DNA of 64,000 bases from JB111 sp049856295 (GTDB lineage Bacteria; Actinomycetota; Actinomycetes; Actinomycetales; Actinomycetaceae). Shown in pieces: positions 41,017-51,861 of the stretch. The DNA lies in contig NZ_JBNDMZ010000015.1 in the NCBI RefSeq assembly GCF_049856295.1, forward strand, positions 6,304-70,303. Direction: 5' to 3'. The notes below the pieces were generated by a model. That model did not search any database and was not told the origin of the DNA. It saw only the letters and a list, made by a program, of their open reading frames with translations. The position numbers and the translations under genes are program-made. Every line of letters starts with the position of its first letter. Positions within the stretch are counted from its first letter, which is position 1.

Positions 41017-42144
41017 TCACTCGCCGTCGGTGAGGCGGGCGACCGCGGCGTCGACGCGCTCGTCGCTCGCCGTCAGCGCCATGCGCACCCGGCCCTCGCC
41101 GAGCGAGCCGTAGAACTCGCCGGGGGCCACGAGGACGCCGAGCGCGGCGAGCTCGTCGACGAGCTCGCGCCCCTGCGCGCCTTCCCGGCCGAGCCAGAGG
41201 TAGAGACCGGCCACCGAGTCCGGGTCGGGCGCGAGGCCGTACGCGCTGACGGCGCCGAGCAGCCGCTCGCGCCGAGCGCCGTAGCGGGCCCGCTGCGCGT
41301 CGACGTGGGCGTCGTCCGCCAAGGCCGCGGCCATCGCCGCCTGGACCGGGGCGGGCACCATCATCCCGGCGTGCTTGCGGATCTCCCGCAGGCGACCGAT
41401 GAGCGCCTCGTCGCCCCCGAGCAGGGCCGCGCGGTAGCCGGCCATCGAGGACTGCTTGGACAGCGAGTACGCGACGAGCAGGCCGGTGTGGTCGCCGCCG
41501 GTCACCCGCGGGTCGAGCAGGCTGGGCACGCCGGAGCTCGCCCACGGCTCCTCCCAGGCCAGCTCGGCATAGCACTCGTCGGCGACGACAACCGCGCCGA
41601 CCTCCCGCGCCCACGCCACCGCGGCGGCGAGCTGGTCGACCCCGAGCACGTGCCCGTGCGGGTTCGCCGGGGAGTTGAGCCAGACGAGCCGCACGCCGTC
41701 CCGCGGCCAGTCCTGCGGCCGCGCGGGGTCGACGGCGACCGGCTCGGCACCGGCGAGCCGGGCCCCGACGTCGTAGGTGGGGTACGCGACGGCCGGGTGC
41801 AGGACCCGGTCCCCCGCGCCGATCCCGAGCATCGCGGGAACGAGCGCCACGGCCTCCTTCGAACCGACCGTCGGCAGCACGCCGCGCTCGGTCAGGGGAA
41901 CGCCGCGCCGCCGCCCGAACCAGTCGACCATCGCGGCGCGCAGCTCGTCGGTGCCGATCGTCGTCGGGTAGCCAGGCCGGTCCGCGGCCGCCCGGAGCGC
42001 GTCCTGGACCACCGCCGGCGTCGGGTCCACGGGGGTCCCGACGGACAGGTCGACGATCCCGCCCGGATGGGCGGTCGCCACCTCGCGCGCGCCGGCGAGC
42101 GAGTCCCAGGGGAAGTCCGGCAGCGCGTCGCCGTGCAGGGTCAC
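41017..42144 (-). CDS. dapC: Succinyldiaminopimelate transaminase
   Basis: 375 aa fold-type I PLP aminotransferase, acting after DapD in lysine/DAP synthesis. The PLP lysine is in S-L-S-K-Q-S-S-M-A-G-Y (about 228), with V-W-L-N-S-P-A-N-P-H-G and A-D-E-C-Y as cofactor contacts and the C-terminal Arg in G-E-G-R-V-R-M-A-L. Its place directly after ferredoxin, with GTG 42144 one base after the fdxA stop, is the usual actinobacterial fdxA-dapC pair and supports the specific name over other class I aminotransferases. Confidence 0.92.
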   Translation of the reverse strand: MTLHGDALPDFPWDSLAGAREVATAHPGGIVDLSVGTPVDPTPAVVQDALRAAADRPGYPTTIGTDELRAAMVDWFGRRRGVPLTERGVLPTVGSKEAVALVPAMLGIGAGDRVLHPAVAYPTYDVGARLAGAEPVAVDPARPQDWPRDGVRLVWLNSPANPHGHVLGVDQLAAAVAWAREVGAVVVADECYAELAWEEPWASSGVPSLLDPRVTGGDHTGLLVAYSLSKQSSMAGYRAALLGGDEALIGRLREIRKHAGMMVPAPVQAAMAAALADDAHVDAQRARYGARRERLLGAVSAYGLAPDPDSVAGLYLWLGREGAQGRELVDELAALGVLVAPGEFYGSLGEGRVRMALTASDERVDAAVARLTDGE

Positions 42145-42145
42145 G

Positions 42146-42487
42146 TCAGGCCTGGGGCGGGAGCCCGGCCACCACCGGGTGGTCGAACCCGAGCCGCCCG
42201 GTGCGGGCCGCGCCGCCGGGGGAACCCACCGGCTCGGACTGGCCGGGCATCACGTCGGAGAAGAAGTTGACGTTGACGTCGTAGTACTGGGACCACGCGG
42301 CCGGGGTGTCGTCCTCGTAGTAGATGGCCTCGACGGGGCACACCGGCTCGCAGGCGCCGCAGTCGACGCACTCGTCGGGGTGGATGTACAGCATGCGGTC
42401 GCCCTCGTAGATGCAGTCGACCGGACACTCGTCGACGCATGCGCGGTCGAGCACGTCCACACAGGGCTGGGCGATCACGTACGTCAT
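42146..42487 (-). CDS. fdxA: 7Fe ferredoxin (3Fe-4S/4Fe-4S)
   Basis: 113 aa. The first cluster region is C-V-D-V-L-D-R-A-C-V-D-E-C-P-V-D-C-I and the second E-C-V-D-C-G-A-C-E-P-V-C-P-V-E, the layout of actinobacterial 7Fe-8S FdxA. It carries electrons for cytoplasmic redox enzymes. The ATG 42487 is chosen because MTYVIAQPC is the family N-terminus; GACGAT 6 bases upstream may be a weak -10 for a leaderless message. First gene of the fdxA-dapC operon. Confidence 0.96.
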   Translation of the reverse strand: MTYVIAQPCVDVLDRACVDECPVDCIYEGDRMLYIHPDECVDCGACEPVCPVEAIYYEDDTPAAWSQYYDVNVNFFSDVMPGQSEPVGSPGGAARTGRLGFDHPVVAGLPPQA

Positions 42488-42611
42488 GCCCCCATCGTCC
42501 CACGAGACTCGCGTGGCGCGCGGCCCAGGCTCGCTCGCGAGACACCCGTTCCGGCGCAGGACCGGTCGTTCCGGACGAACCGGCCGGAGCAGGTGTGCGA
42601 CGCTGAGGCGC

Positions 42612-42941
42612 ATGGCCCACACCTTCGACGGCTACCCCGGGCCGGGCGGCGTCGCCTGGCGCACGTGGTCCCTCGGCGACCGGGTCGTGGTCCGGTTCCG
42701 GGACGGCGACCACGCCCGGGACGCGCTCGGCGACCTGGTCGCATCCGGCGAGGACGGCCTCACGGTCGAGACCGGGCGGGGCCGCGTCGTCGTGCCCGTG
42801 GCGGCGATCCTGTCCGGGCACCGGGTGCCCCCGCGGCCGGCCCGAGGCGGAGGTCCGAGCGGCCCGCGCCCCGCCGGACGCCCTGACGCCCTGACGAGCA
42901 GGCTCGGTCAGCCGCAGGTGACCCGGTTGTGCGGGGAGTAG
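42612..42941 (+). CDS. Small SH3-like protein resembling the N-terminal part of a GNAT acetyltransferase
   Basis: 109 aa. The core is W-S-L-G-D-R-V-V-V-R-F-R-D-G, A-L-G-D-L-V-A-S-G-E and L-T-V-E-T-G-R-G-R-V-V-V-P-V-A-A-I, then P-P-R-P. This strand-rich piece looks like the small domain that comes before the GNAT domain in an actinobacterial acetyltransferase often found beside fdxA. The acetyltransferase part is absent and the frame runs on into a Pro/Arg tail, overlapping the vanW-like gene's end by 34 bases. It may be a free-standing domain or a remnant. It is divergent from fdxA. Confidence 0.5.
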   Translation: MAHTFDGYPGPGGVAWRTWSLGDRVVVRFRDGDHARDALGDLVASGEDGLTVETGRGRVVVPVAAILSGHRVPPRPARGGGPSGPRPAGRPDALTSRLGQPQVTRLCGE

Positions 42942-44635
42942 GTCCACTCGTACTCCTCGCGCGGCAGCGTCTCGTCCTCGTGGCTGCGCTCGCGGGAGAC
43001 CGTCACCGAGAACCCGTTGACGCCGCCGTACTCCGGGACGCAGGAGGGCGAGTCGTTGACGACGTCCTGCGGCGCGGTGATGTTGTACGGGCCCTGGATC
43101 TCGGTGGTCACGTCCCAGTACGGGGTGGACCACAGGCGGGTGTGGACCTCGCCGTCGGCGACCCATGCCTCGACGAGCACGCCGTAGGGCGTGTTGTTCT
43201 CCCAGATCATGTTGATCGAGTTCTCCGGGTTGTCCTCGTCGACCCAGAGGGTGGCCTCCTGGCCCATCGGGTACCGGTCGAAGTACTTGCTGTGCGGACG
43301 GTGCTCGATGTCGTCGAGCCCGGCCTCCCAGCCGACGTTGAACATGTTCGTCGAGAGCTGGGAGACGCCGCCGCCGAGCGCCGTGGCGTTGAAGCCGTTC
43401 TCGACGACGCCGGAGCTGACGAACCCGTTCTCCTCCGTGATCGGGCCGAGCTCGGCCGCGAGGTCGAACTGCTCGTCGGGCAGGACCAGGGTGCCGGTGA
43501 CGAGCGCGGTGCCGTTGACGAGGTTCTGCGTGCGGACGTCGTCCGAGGTGAGCGGCGTGCTGATCTCGGAGACGACCTCGAGGACGCCGAGCTCCTGGGC
43601 GTCCTCCGTGGTGAACTCCGGCTCCTCCTCGACGACGTCGGCCACCGCGACGCGGTCCTCGGTCGAGGTCGCCGCGGCCGCGACGGTCGCCCCCAGGCCC
43701 TCGGGGTCGAGGGTCGCGCCCGTCTCGCTGCCGACGATGTAGGGCCCTCCGTTGCGGAGGGTGATCTGCGCGTCCTGGGGCTCGGTGCCGATGTCGGGAC
43801 CGGACTCGAGGACGGCGTCGGCGAGCTGGTCGCCGTCCATGGTCAGGGTGAGCGCCCCGTCGACGGGCTCGATGGTCGCGGCGGCCGTCAGCTGGTCGAC
43901 CCCGAGGTCCACCTCGGAGTCGCCGACCTGGACGGTGACCGGGCCGGAGGTGAGCGGGGCGACGATCGACTCCTGCGCGGCCGCGATCTCCTCCTCGCCG
44001 ATCTCGGGCTGGACCTCGGTCGCGACGGCCTCGATGGGCGTGGTCGAGACGAGCCACTCCTCGACGACGATCTCGCCGGTGGCCTCCGCGTCGATCTGCT
44101 GACCGACGACCGGGTCGGTGACGCTCGGGGTGGACCCGTTGAACTCGATGGCTCCGTCCACGGGCTCGGTGGCGAGCTCCTCCTCGGCCGCCTCGATCGC
44201 GGCGAGCAGCGCGGGCTCGTCGACGCTGCGGACCGGGTCGTAGGCGCCGAGGCCGGTGAAGTGGCCGAGCAGCACGCGCGGGTCGAGGGCGAAGCCGGTG
44301 AGGCCGTCGACCGTGCTCTGCGCGTCGAAGGTGAGGCCGGCCTCGGCGGAGCTGATCTCCGCCTCGTTGCCGTCGAGCGTGAGCCGGACGGGGGCCTCGA
44401 CCTCGTCGGACAGGCCGGTGCGCAGCTCCTCGACGGCCTCCTCGGCCTCGAGCCCGCCGATCTGGACGCCGGCGACGACGGTGCCGGTCGGCACCTTGTC
44501 CCCCATGAACCACGCGACGCCGAAGTACGCACCGGCGAGCACGAGGACCGTGACGCCGAGCCCGATCAGCCAGCCGCGACCGCGGCGCCGCCTCCGGCCG
44601 TCGGCTGGGCCTGCGTCGCGGGCGTGGCGGGTCAT
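42908..44635 (-). CDS. VanW family membrane-anchored protein
   Basis: 575 aa. A basic cytoplasmic start (RRRRRGRG) and one membrane segment (about 23-46) are followed by two peptidoglycan-binding-4-like repeats (about 50-310, each with T-V-V-A-G-V-x-I-G-G or related) and a VanW domain (about 380-540) with N-G-F-N-A-T-A-L-G-G-G-V-S-Q-L-S-T and Y-F-D-R-Y-P-M-G-Q-E-A-T. GAGGAACGC precedes the ATG. Members are envelope proteins; biochemical activity is unknown and the link to vancomycin resistance is by name only. Confidence 0.9.
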   Translation of the reverse strand: MTRHARDAGPADGRRRRRGRGWLIGLGVTVLVLAGAYFGVAWFMGDKVPTGTVVAGVQIGGLEAEEAVEELRTGLSDEVEAPVRLTLDGNEAEISSAEAGLTFDAQSTVDGLTGFALDPRVLLGHFTGLGAYDPVRSVDEPALLAAIEAAEEELATEPVDGAIEFNGSTPSVTDPVVGQQIDAEATGEIVVEEWLVSTTPIEAVATEVQPEIGEEEIAAAQESIVAPLTSGPVTVQVGDSEVDLGVDQLTAAATIEPVDGALTLTMDGDQLADAVLESGPDIGTEPQDAQITLRNGGPYIVGSETGATLDPEGLGATVAAAATSTEDRVAVADVVEEEPEFTTEDAQELGVLEVVSEISTPLTSDDVRTQNLVNGTALVTGTLVLPDEQFDLAAELGPITEENGFVSSGVVENGFNATALGGGVSQLSTNMFNVGWEAGLDDIEHRPHSKYFDRYPMGQEATLWVDEDNPENSINMIWENNTPYGVLVEAWVADGEVHTRLWSTPYWDVTTEIQGPYNITAPQDVVNDSPSCVPEYGGVNGFSVTVSRERSHEDETLPREEYEWTYSPHNRVTCG

Positions 44636-44740
44636 GCGTTCCTCGTTCCGTGGTGTGTGGCCGTCATCGCTGCGGCCCGGTCCATCGTAGGGAATCTCAT
44701 CGCACGTGGAGGGCGGCGCGCGGACGCCGTGATGGGGACG

Positions 44741-45250
44741 TCAGCCCTGTCCAGGAGGCGACCACGGCCGCGCGCGCCCGAGGGCGTGGACGTGGGCGCC
44801 GGGCCGGCCCGTGGCCCGCGCCTCGAGGACGTCCGCGGCGACGACGACGTGGTCGCCCGCGAGCCGCGTCCACGACGTGCGGAGCACGAGGTGCGCGCTC
44901 GCCGCCTCGAGGAGGACCGCGTCCCCGGCACGCTCGACCAGCTCGATGCCCACGGCCTGGCCGACGAGCGGCCGGCCGGGCTCCGCGACGCGGGCGAGCG
45001 CGGCACCGGCCTCGGTGGAGCCGTCCAGGACGGACAGCCCCCACTCCGGTGCGTCCTCGAGCGCCTCGGCGGCGCGCGAGTCGGCGTAGACCGAGACGGT
45101 GACCATCGGCGGACGCAGCGACGCCGACGCGACGTCGGTCACCGGCACGAGAAGGGGATGACCTCCGGCGCGGACGCCGAGCACGGCGATCCCCGCGGGC
45201 CGGCGTGCGAGCGCCGCCCGGAAGCCCTCCTCGAGCGCGTCGCCCCTCAC
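44741..45250 (-). CDS. Flavin reductase-like (FMN-binding) domain protein
   Basis: 169 aa. It has A-R-R-P-A-G-I-A-V-L at the start, S-A-S-L-R-P-P-M-V-T-V-S-V and a final D-H-V-V-V-A-A-D-V, the pattern of the flavin-reductase-like/FMN-binding split barrel, though diverged. GTG 45250 overlaps the stop of the membrane-protein gene upstream as GTGA, so it is the third gene after typA. An oxidoreductase partner is not evident; role unknown. Confidence 0.7.
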   Translation of the reverse strand: MRGDALEEGFRAALARRPAGIAVLGVRAGGHPLLVPVTDVASASLRPPMVTVSVYADSRAAEALEDAPEWGLSVLDGSTEAGAALARVAEPGRPLVGQAVGIELVERAGDAVLLEAASAHLVLRTSWTRLAGDHVVVAADVLEARATGRPGAHVHALGRARPWSPPGQG

Positions 45251-45893
45251 CGCTGCGTCCCGGCGCCCTCGTCGGAGACGGCGGGGGTGCCGGCGGACGC
45301 GTCGGTGCCGGTGCCGGCGGACGCATCCGTGCCCACCTGCACCTCTCCGTGGGGGCGCGTGTCCCGGCCGGCGCCCCCGTCGACATGAGCGGGCGCATCG
45401 CGTCGTTCGTCGTCGTGCCCGGTGGTGCCTGCGGCACGCCGGTGGCCGAACCGCACGCTCGACGACGAGAACCAGGCGCGCGGGGCGGCCCACCCGATCG
45501 CCGCGGCGAGCGGCATCGTGAGGATCCACAGCATGGCGCGCGGGGTGGAGGTGACGAGGACGTCCTCGCCCGGTCCCCAGTAGGTCATGAGGAGCACGAC
45601 GCCGATCCCCAGCGCGCCGTACGCGAGCAGGGCCGTGGTGCCGCAGACCGCGCGCACGAGCACGGCGCCGGACAGTGCGAGCGCGATCCCCAGGGTGATC
45701 CCGAGCGGCAGGCCGCCCGACTCCATCCGGTGGACGACCGTTCCCGCGACGGCCACGAGGACCGTGAGGAGCACGGTGACGACGGCCTCGAGGACCCACT
45801 CCCCCACGCCGCGGCGCGGTGCCGCGTGACCGGTGGGTGCCTCGCCGCCGACCTGCGGCCCCCCGGCGTGGCCCGGTCCCGCGGCCGCCGTCA

Positions 45894-45894
<1 letters not shown>
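45247..45894 (-). CDS. Four-TM membrane protein downstream of typA (DUF6113-like)
   Basis: 215 aa. Four hydrophobic segments (about 32-50, 60-80, 85-105 and 120-140) are followed by an Asp/Gly/Thr-rich tail of about 65 residues with repeated TDASAGTG. The ATG shares one base with the typA stop (TGATG). Small membrane proteins at this place after typA are common in actinobacteria and are labelled DUF6113; I assign this by position and topology. The S-S-S-S-V-R-F segment is read from a single 22-bp-repeat core at 45449. Confidence 0.62.
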
Positions 45895-47807
<1,913 letters not shown>

Positions 47808-47971
47808 GGCAGTGCTTCCTTCGGGTCCGGTGGCTACCTCCGGCGTCCACGCGCTGGTGCGCACCGATCGGCAGGGGCGTCGGCTCGCCGGTCGCGGCAC
47901 GTGCCCCGAACCGCGATCCTACGCGCGCGGGCGCGCCCCCGTCCTGCCCCGCGGCCGTGATTCCCCCGACC

Positions 47972-47991
47972 CGGGCCTGCGAGCGGGCCCG
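47972..47991 (-). terminator. Hairpin after fused ABC ATPase gene
   Basis: CGGGCC and GGCCCG form a 6-bp stem with an 8-base loop, 20 bases past the stop at 48012. The 204-base gap also has to hold the typA promoter, for which no clear box was found. Confidence 0.4.
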
Positions 47992-48011
47992 AACGGGCGC
48001 AGCTCGGCGTG

Positions 48012-49970
48012 TCAGTGCTTGCGCTCGGACGAGCCCGGGTCCTGGGCGTCGTGGCCCTCGTTGTCGAGCCGGTCGAGGGCCTCCACGCTGTCGCGCTCCT
48101 CCGCGCGGCGCACCGTGTCGTCCCGGTCGGTCGGCGAGTCCACGACGACCTCCCCGTCCTCGCCCGCCTTGGCGTATGCCTCGAGGACGGCGTCGCGCGT
48201 GCGACGGCGCTTCGCCTGCTCGTCGGGGTCCGGCACCGGCACGGCCGCGATGAGCCGCTGCGTGTAGGGGTGCTGCGGGTCGTTGACGACCTGGCCGGAG
48301 TGACCGGTCTCGACGAGGTGCCCCTTGTGCATGACGGCGATGCGGGAGGACAGCATCTCGACGACGGCGAGGTCGTGGCTGATGAAGAGGCAGGCGAACC
48401 CGGTCTCCCGCTGGAGCTCGCTGAACAGCTCGAGCACGCGTGCCTGGACGGAGACGTCGAGCGCCGAGGTCGGCTCGTCGGCCACGAGGATCGTCGGCTC
48501 GAGCGCGAGGGCGCGGGCGATGCCGACGCGCTGGCGCTGGCCGCCGGAGAGCTCGTGCGGGTAGCGGTTGCGCATGACGCGCGGCAGCTCGACCTTGTCG
48601 AGCAGGTCCTCGACCCGGGTGTTGCGCTCCGCCTTCGACAGCTCCGTGTGGAGCAGCAGCGGCTCGCCGATCGACTCGCCGATCGGCAGGCGCGGGTTGA
48701 GGGACGAGCCCGGGTCCTGGAAGACCATGCCGACCCGGCTGCGCAGGGGCTTGAGCGCGGACCGGTTCGCCCCGCGCATCTCGATGCCGTCGACGACCAG
48801 CGACCCGGACTTCACCGGGAGCAGGCCGACGATGGCGCGGCCGATCGTCGTCTTGCCGGAGCCCGACTCCCCCACCAGACCGACGACCTCGCCGGGGTTG
48901 ATGTGGAGGTTGATGTCCTCGGCCGCGACGAAGGCCTTCTGCCGGCCGCGCTTGGGGTACTCGAGGACGACGTCCTCGGCCCGCATGACCGGGGTGACCT
49001 CGGCGGTGCCCGCGGTGGCACCGGACGGGGACGGCGCGGCGGCGCGGTCGCTGACCTCGAGGCGGTCGGTCCGGGGCCGCGCCCCGCCGGTGCCGTCCTC
49101 CGCCTCCGGGGCGAACGACTCGTCCGCGGAGGTGTGGGAGCCCAGGTGGGGCACCGAGGACAGCAGCTGGCGGGTGTACGGGTGCTGCGGCCGGTGGAAG
49201 ATCTCGTCGGCGACGCCGCGCTCGACGATCTGCCCGTCCTTCATCACGAGGATCGTGTCCGCCATGTCGGCGACGACACCCATGTCGTGGGTGATGAGGA
49301 TGATGCCCGCGTCGATCCGCTCGCGCAGGTCCCGCATGAGCTTGAGGATCTCCGCCTGGACGGTGACGTCGAGCGCGGTCGTCGGCTCGTCGGCGATGAG
49401 CAGCCGGGGGTTGCAGGCGAGCGCCTGGGCGATCATCGCCCGCTGTCGCTGGCCGCCGGAGAGCTGGTGCGGGTAGGAGTCGAAGCGACGCGCGGGCTCG
49501 GGGATCTCGACGAGCGTGAGGAGCTCGATCGCCCGCTTCTTCGCCGCCGCCGGCAGCAACGACTGGTGCGTGCGCAGCGTCTCGACGATCTGGAAGCCGA
49601 CCGTGTAGACGGGGTTGAGCGCCGTCATCGGCTCCTGGAAGATCACCGCGATCTCGTCGCCACGGACGTTGCGCAGTCGCTGGCCCCGCAGGCCCACGAG
49701 CTCGGTCTCCCCGAGCCGCGCCGAGCCGGTTGTCCGGCCGTTGGGCGGCAGGAGGCCGACCAGCGACATCGAGGACTGGGTCTTGCCGGACCCGGACTCG
49801 CCGACGATCGCGAGGACCTCGCCGGGGTGGACGTCGTAGCTGAGGTCCTCGGCGGCGGTGAACCACTCGTCGTCGACGAGGAACTCGATCGTCAGGTCAC
49901 GCACCCGCAGGATGGGGTCCTGGTCCGCGAACCGGCTCGCGGAGGGCGTGGTCTCGATGGTCTCAGTCAC
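48012..49970 (-). CDS. Fused dual ATP-binding protein of an oligopeptide ABC transporter
   Basis: 652 aa holding two complete ABC domains that are separate proteins in the first peptide system. Domain 1 (about 20-280) has G-E-S-G-S-G-K-T, L-S-G-G-Q-R-Q-R and L-L-I-A-D-E-P-T. Domain 2 (about 330-600) has G-E-S-G-S-G-K-T-T, L-S-G-G-Q-R-Q-R and I-L-V-A-D-E-P-T. Each keeps the peptide-transporter extension with H-P-Y-T. The GTG start has no strong ribosome site. It belongs with the permeases at 50671-53393 and binding protein at 53575 although a gene on the other strand lies between. Confidence 0.93.
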   Translation of the reverse strand: MTETIETTPSASRFADQDPILRVRDLTIEFLVDDEWFTAAEDLSYDVHPGEVLAIVGESGSGKTQSSMSLVGLLPPNGRTTGSARLGETELVGLRGQRLRNVRGDEIAVIFQEPMTALNPVYTVGFQIVETLRTHQSLLPAAAKKRAIELLTLVEIPEPARRFDSYPHQLSGGQRQRAMIAQALACNPRLLIADEPTTALDVTVQAEILKLMRDLRERIDAGIILITHDMGVVADMADTILVMKDGQIVERGVADEIFHRPQHPYTRQLLSSVPHLGSHTSADESFAPEAEDGTGGARPRTDRLEVSDRAAAPSPSGATAGTAEVTPVMRAEDVVLEYPKRGRQKAFVAAEDINLHINPGEVVGLVGESGSGKTTIGRAIVGLLPVKSGSLVVDGIEMRGANRSALKPLRSRVGMVFQDPGSSLNPRLPIGESIGEPLLLHTELSKAERNTRVEDLLDKVELPRVMRNRYPHELSGGQRQRVGIARALALEPTILVADEPTSALDVSVQARVLELFSELQRETGFACLFISHDLAVVEMLSSRIAVMHKGHLVETGHSGQVVNDPQHPYTQRLIAAVPVPDPDEQAKRRRTRDAVLEAYAKAGEDGEVVVDSPTDRDDTVRRAEERDSVEALDRLDNEGHDAQDPGSSERKH

Positions 49971-50041
49971 GTGGTCATCCTCGGGGTCGTGCCGGCGAGC
50001 GGGGCACGGGCTGTGCCGCTCGCAGGTGGGAGGATCGACGA

Positions 50042-50653
50042 ATGCGACCCACCCTGGTCTTCCGTACGCGCGCGGCCCGGCCGATCGCCGTCGCCGGTTG
50101 GGTCGTCTGCGCCCTGGCGGCCGTCATGGTCCTGGTCGACGGCGTCGGGCCGGGAGCGCTGGCCTGGATCGCCTGCGCCGCACTCGTCCTGCACGTCGTG
50201 TGGTGGCGCCCCGCGGTCGAGGTCTCCGACGGCGGGATCGGTGTGCTCGATCTGCTCCGGGACGTCCACGTGCCCTGGCCGGCCCTGCGGGACGTCGAGT
50301 CGCGCTGGTCGCTGACCGTCGTGACCGACGAGGGGCGCTTCGGCTCCTGGGCAGTGCCGGCGTCGTCGGCCTCGGCACGCCGCCTGCGGCGTGGTCGCGG
50401 CAGCGAGCCGGAGGTCGAGGACCGGTCCGGCGGTGACGAGACGCCGGTCCGCGAGCCGGGGGCCGCCCCCGTCGAGCGGCACGACGGCACCGCCGAGGTC
50501 GTCGCGTCGGCGATCACCGCGCGACGCGACGCCCTGCGCCGCGACGGCCACCTGGACGCGGACGCACCGGTGCCGCCGGTGTCGACGAGCTGGAACGTGC
50601 TCCCGCTCGGCGCCCTGGCCGCACTCGTGGTGCTGGCGCTGCTGCTGGGCTGA
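50042..50653 (+). CDS. Membrane protein with small PH domain
   Basis: 203 aa. Two hydrophobic segments (about 15-32 and 38-56) are followed by A-V-E-V-S-D-G-G-I-G-V-L-D-L-L and V-P-W-P-A-L-R-D-V, the form of bacterial PH_6 (DUF2581-type) domains, then a charged linker and a C-terminal hydrophobic segment (about 185-203). GGGAGG lies 9-10 bases before the ATG. It is encoded on the plus strand inside an otherwise minus-strand ABC operon, 72 bases from the ATPase start and 18 bases from the permease end. Function unknown. Confidence 0.72.
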   Translation: MRPTLVFRTRAARPIAVAGWVVCALAAVMVLVDGVGPGALAWIACAALVLHVVWWRPAVEVSDGGIGVLDLLRDVHVPWPALRDVESRWSLTVVTDEGRFGSWAVPASSASARRLRRGRGSEPEVEDRSGGDETPVREPGAAPVERHDGTAEVVASAITARRDALRRDGHLDADAPVPPVSTSWNVLPLGALAALVVLALLLG

Positions 50654-50670
50654 GCCCGGGACGGCGACCG

Positions 50671-51861
50671 TCATCGCCGGTCGTCCGTGTCGTCGACCGT
50701 GCCGGCCGCGGAGCCGGCGCTCGTCGCGGCGGCCACCTGCTCGGCCTTGCGGTCGGCGGCCCCGCGCTCGGCGCGGCGGAGCGCACGGGCCGAGGGCTTG
50801 CGGCGCTGCCGCGGGTCGAACGCGTCCCGCAGGCCGTCGCCGATGAAGTTGATCGACAGGGCGATCGAGATGATGAAGAAGCCGGGCCACCAGAAGGCCC
50901 AGGGGCGGGTCGCGAACGCCCCCTGGTACTCGGAGATGATCCAGCCCAGCGAGTAGTCGGGCGGCAGGATGCCGAAGCCGAGGTAGGCCAGCGACGTCTC
51001 GAGCAGCACGGCGGACGCCATGAGCAGGGTCGCGTTGACGATGACCACGCCGATGGCGTTGGGGAGGATGTGCTTGAAGATGATCCGCGAGTTCGAGGCA
51101 CCCGCCACCCGCGCGGCGTCGACGAACTCACGCTCGCGCAGGGCGAGGAAGTCGCCGCGCACGAGTCGCGCCATGCCGGTCCACAGGACGAGGCCGAGCA
51201 CGATCGCGAAGAGCACGGGGAAGGACATCCACCCGAGCACGGTCCCGAACAGCGGGATGCTGTAGATCCGGTCCATCGTGTGCGGGTTGCCCAGCAGCGT
51301 GCCGAGCACCGCGCCGAGCACGACGGTCGGCACCGTGATGACGAGGTCGGTCATCCGCATGAGCAGGTTGTCGATCCAGCCGCGGAAGAAGCCCGAGAGC
51401 GCGCCGACGAGCACGCCGATCGCCGCGGCGATGACGCCGATGATCGCCATGACGAGCAGCGAGGTCTGGATCCCGTACATCACCTGCGCGAACAGGTCCT
51501 GGGCGATCTCGTTCTGCCCGAAGGGGTGCGTGCCGATCGAGATGAGGCCGCCGCCGTCGGGGAACAGCTCGAGCGTCGGGGCACCGAGCTCGTTGACGTT
51601 GCCGGCCGGGTCGCGGTCGCGCGCGCCCCACTGCCACCAGCCGTCGATCCCGAGGAAGCCGACGGAGGTGAAGGCGAGGATGGTGATGAGTCCGAGGTAG
51701 ACGAGCGAGACCATGGCGCCGGCGTGGCGGAAGAACCGGCGCCGGACGATCTGGCCCTGCGTGAGGCCGGCGACGTCGCGGAGCTCGAGCTCGTTCTCCT
51801 CGCGGCTGGACCGCGACTCGTCCGCCCCGGTGGGCGTCTCGGGCGTGTGGGGAGTAGTCAT
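50671..51861 (-). CDS. Oligopeptide ABC transporter permease (OppC type)
   Basis: 396 aa. An acidic N-tail of about 45 residues leads to TM1 (about 50-70). The family marks are T-H-P-F-G-Q-N-E-I-A-Q-D-L-F-A-Q, R-E-R-E-F-V-D-A-A-R-V-A-G-A and I-L-P-N-A-I-G-V-V. A 45-residue Arg/Ala-rich C-tail follows the last segment. The ATG shares one base with the OppB stop (TGATG). It pairs with the large permease upstream. Confidence 0.93.
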   Translation of the reverse strand: MTTPHTPETPTGADESRSSREENELELRDVAGLTQGQIVRRRFFRHAGAMVSLVYLGLITILAFTSVGFLGIDGWWQWGARDRDPAGNVNELGAPTLELFPDGGGLISIGTHPFGQNEIAQDLFAQVMYGIQTSLLVMAIIGVIAAAIGVLVGALSGFFRGWIDNLLMRMTDLVITVPTVVLGAVLGTLLGNPHTMDRIYSIPLFGTVLGWMSFPVLFAIVLGLVLWTGMARLVRGDFLALREREFVDAARVAGASNSRIIFKHILPNAIGVVIVNATLLMASAVLLETSLAYLGFGILPPDYSLGWIISEYQGAFATRPWAFWWPGFFIISIALSINFIGDGLRDAFDPRQRRKPSARALRRAERGAADRKAEQVAAATSAGSAAGTVDDTDDRR

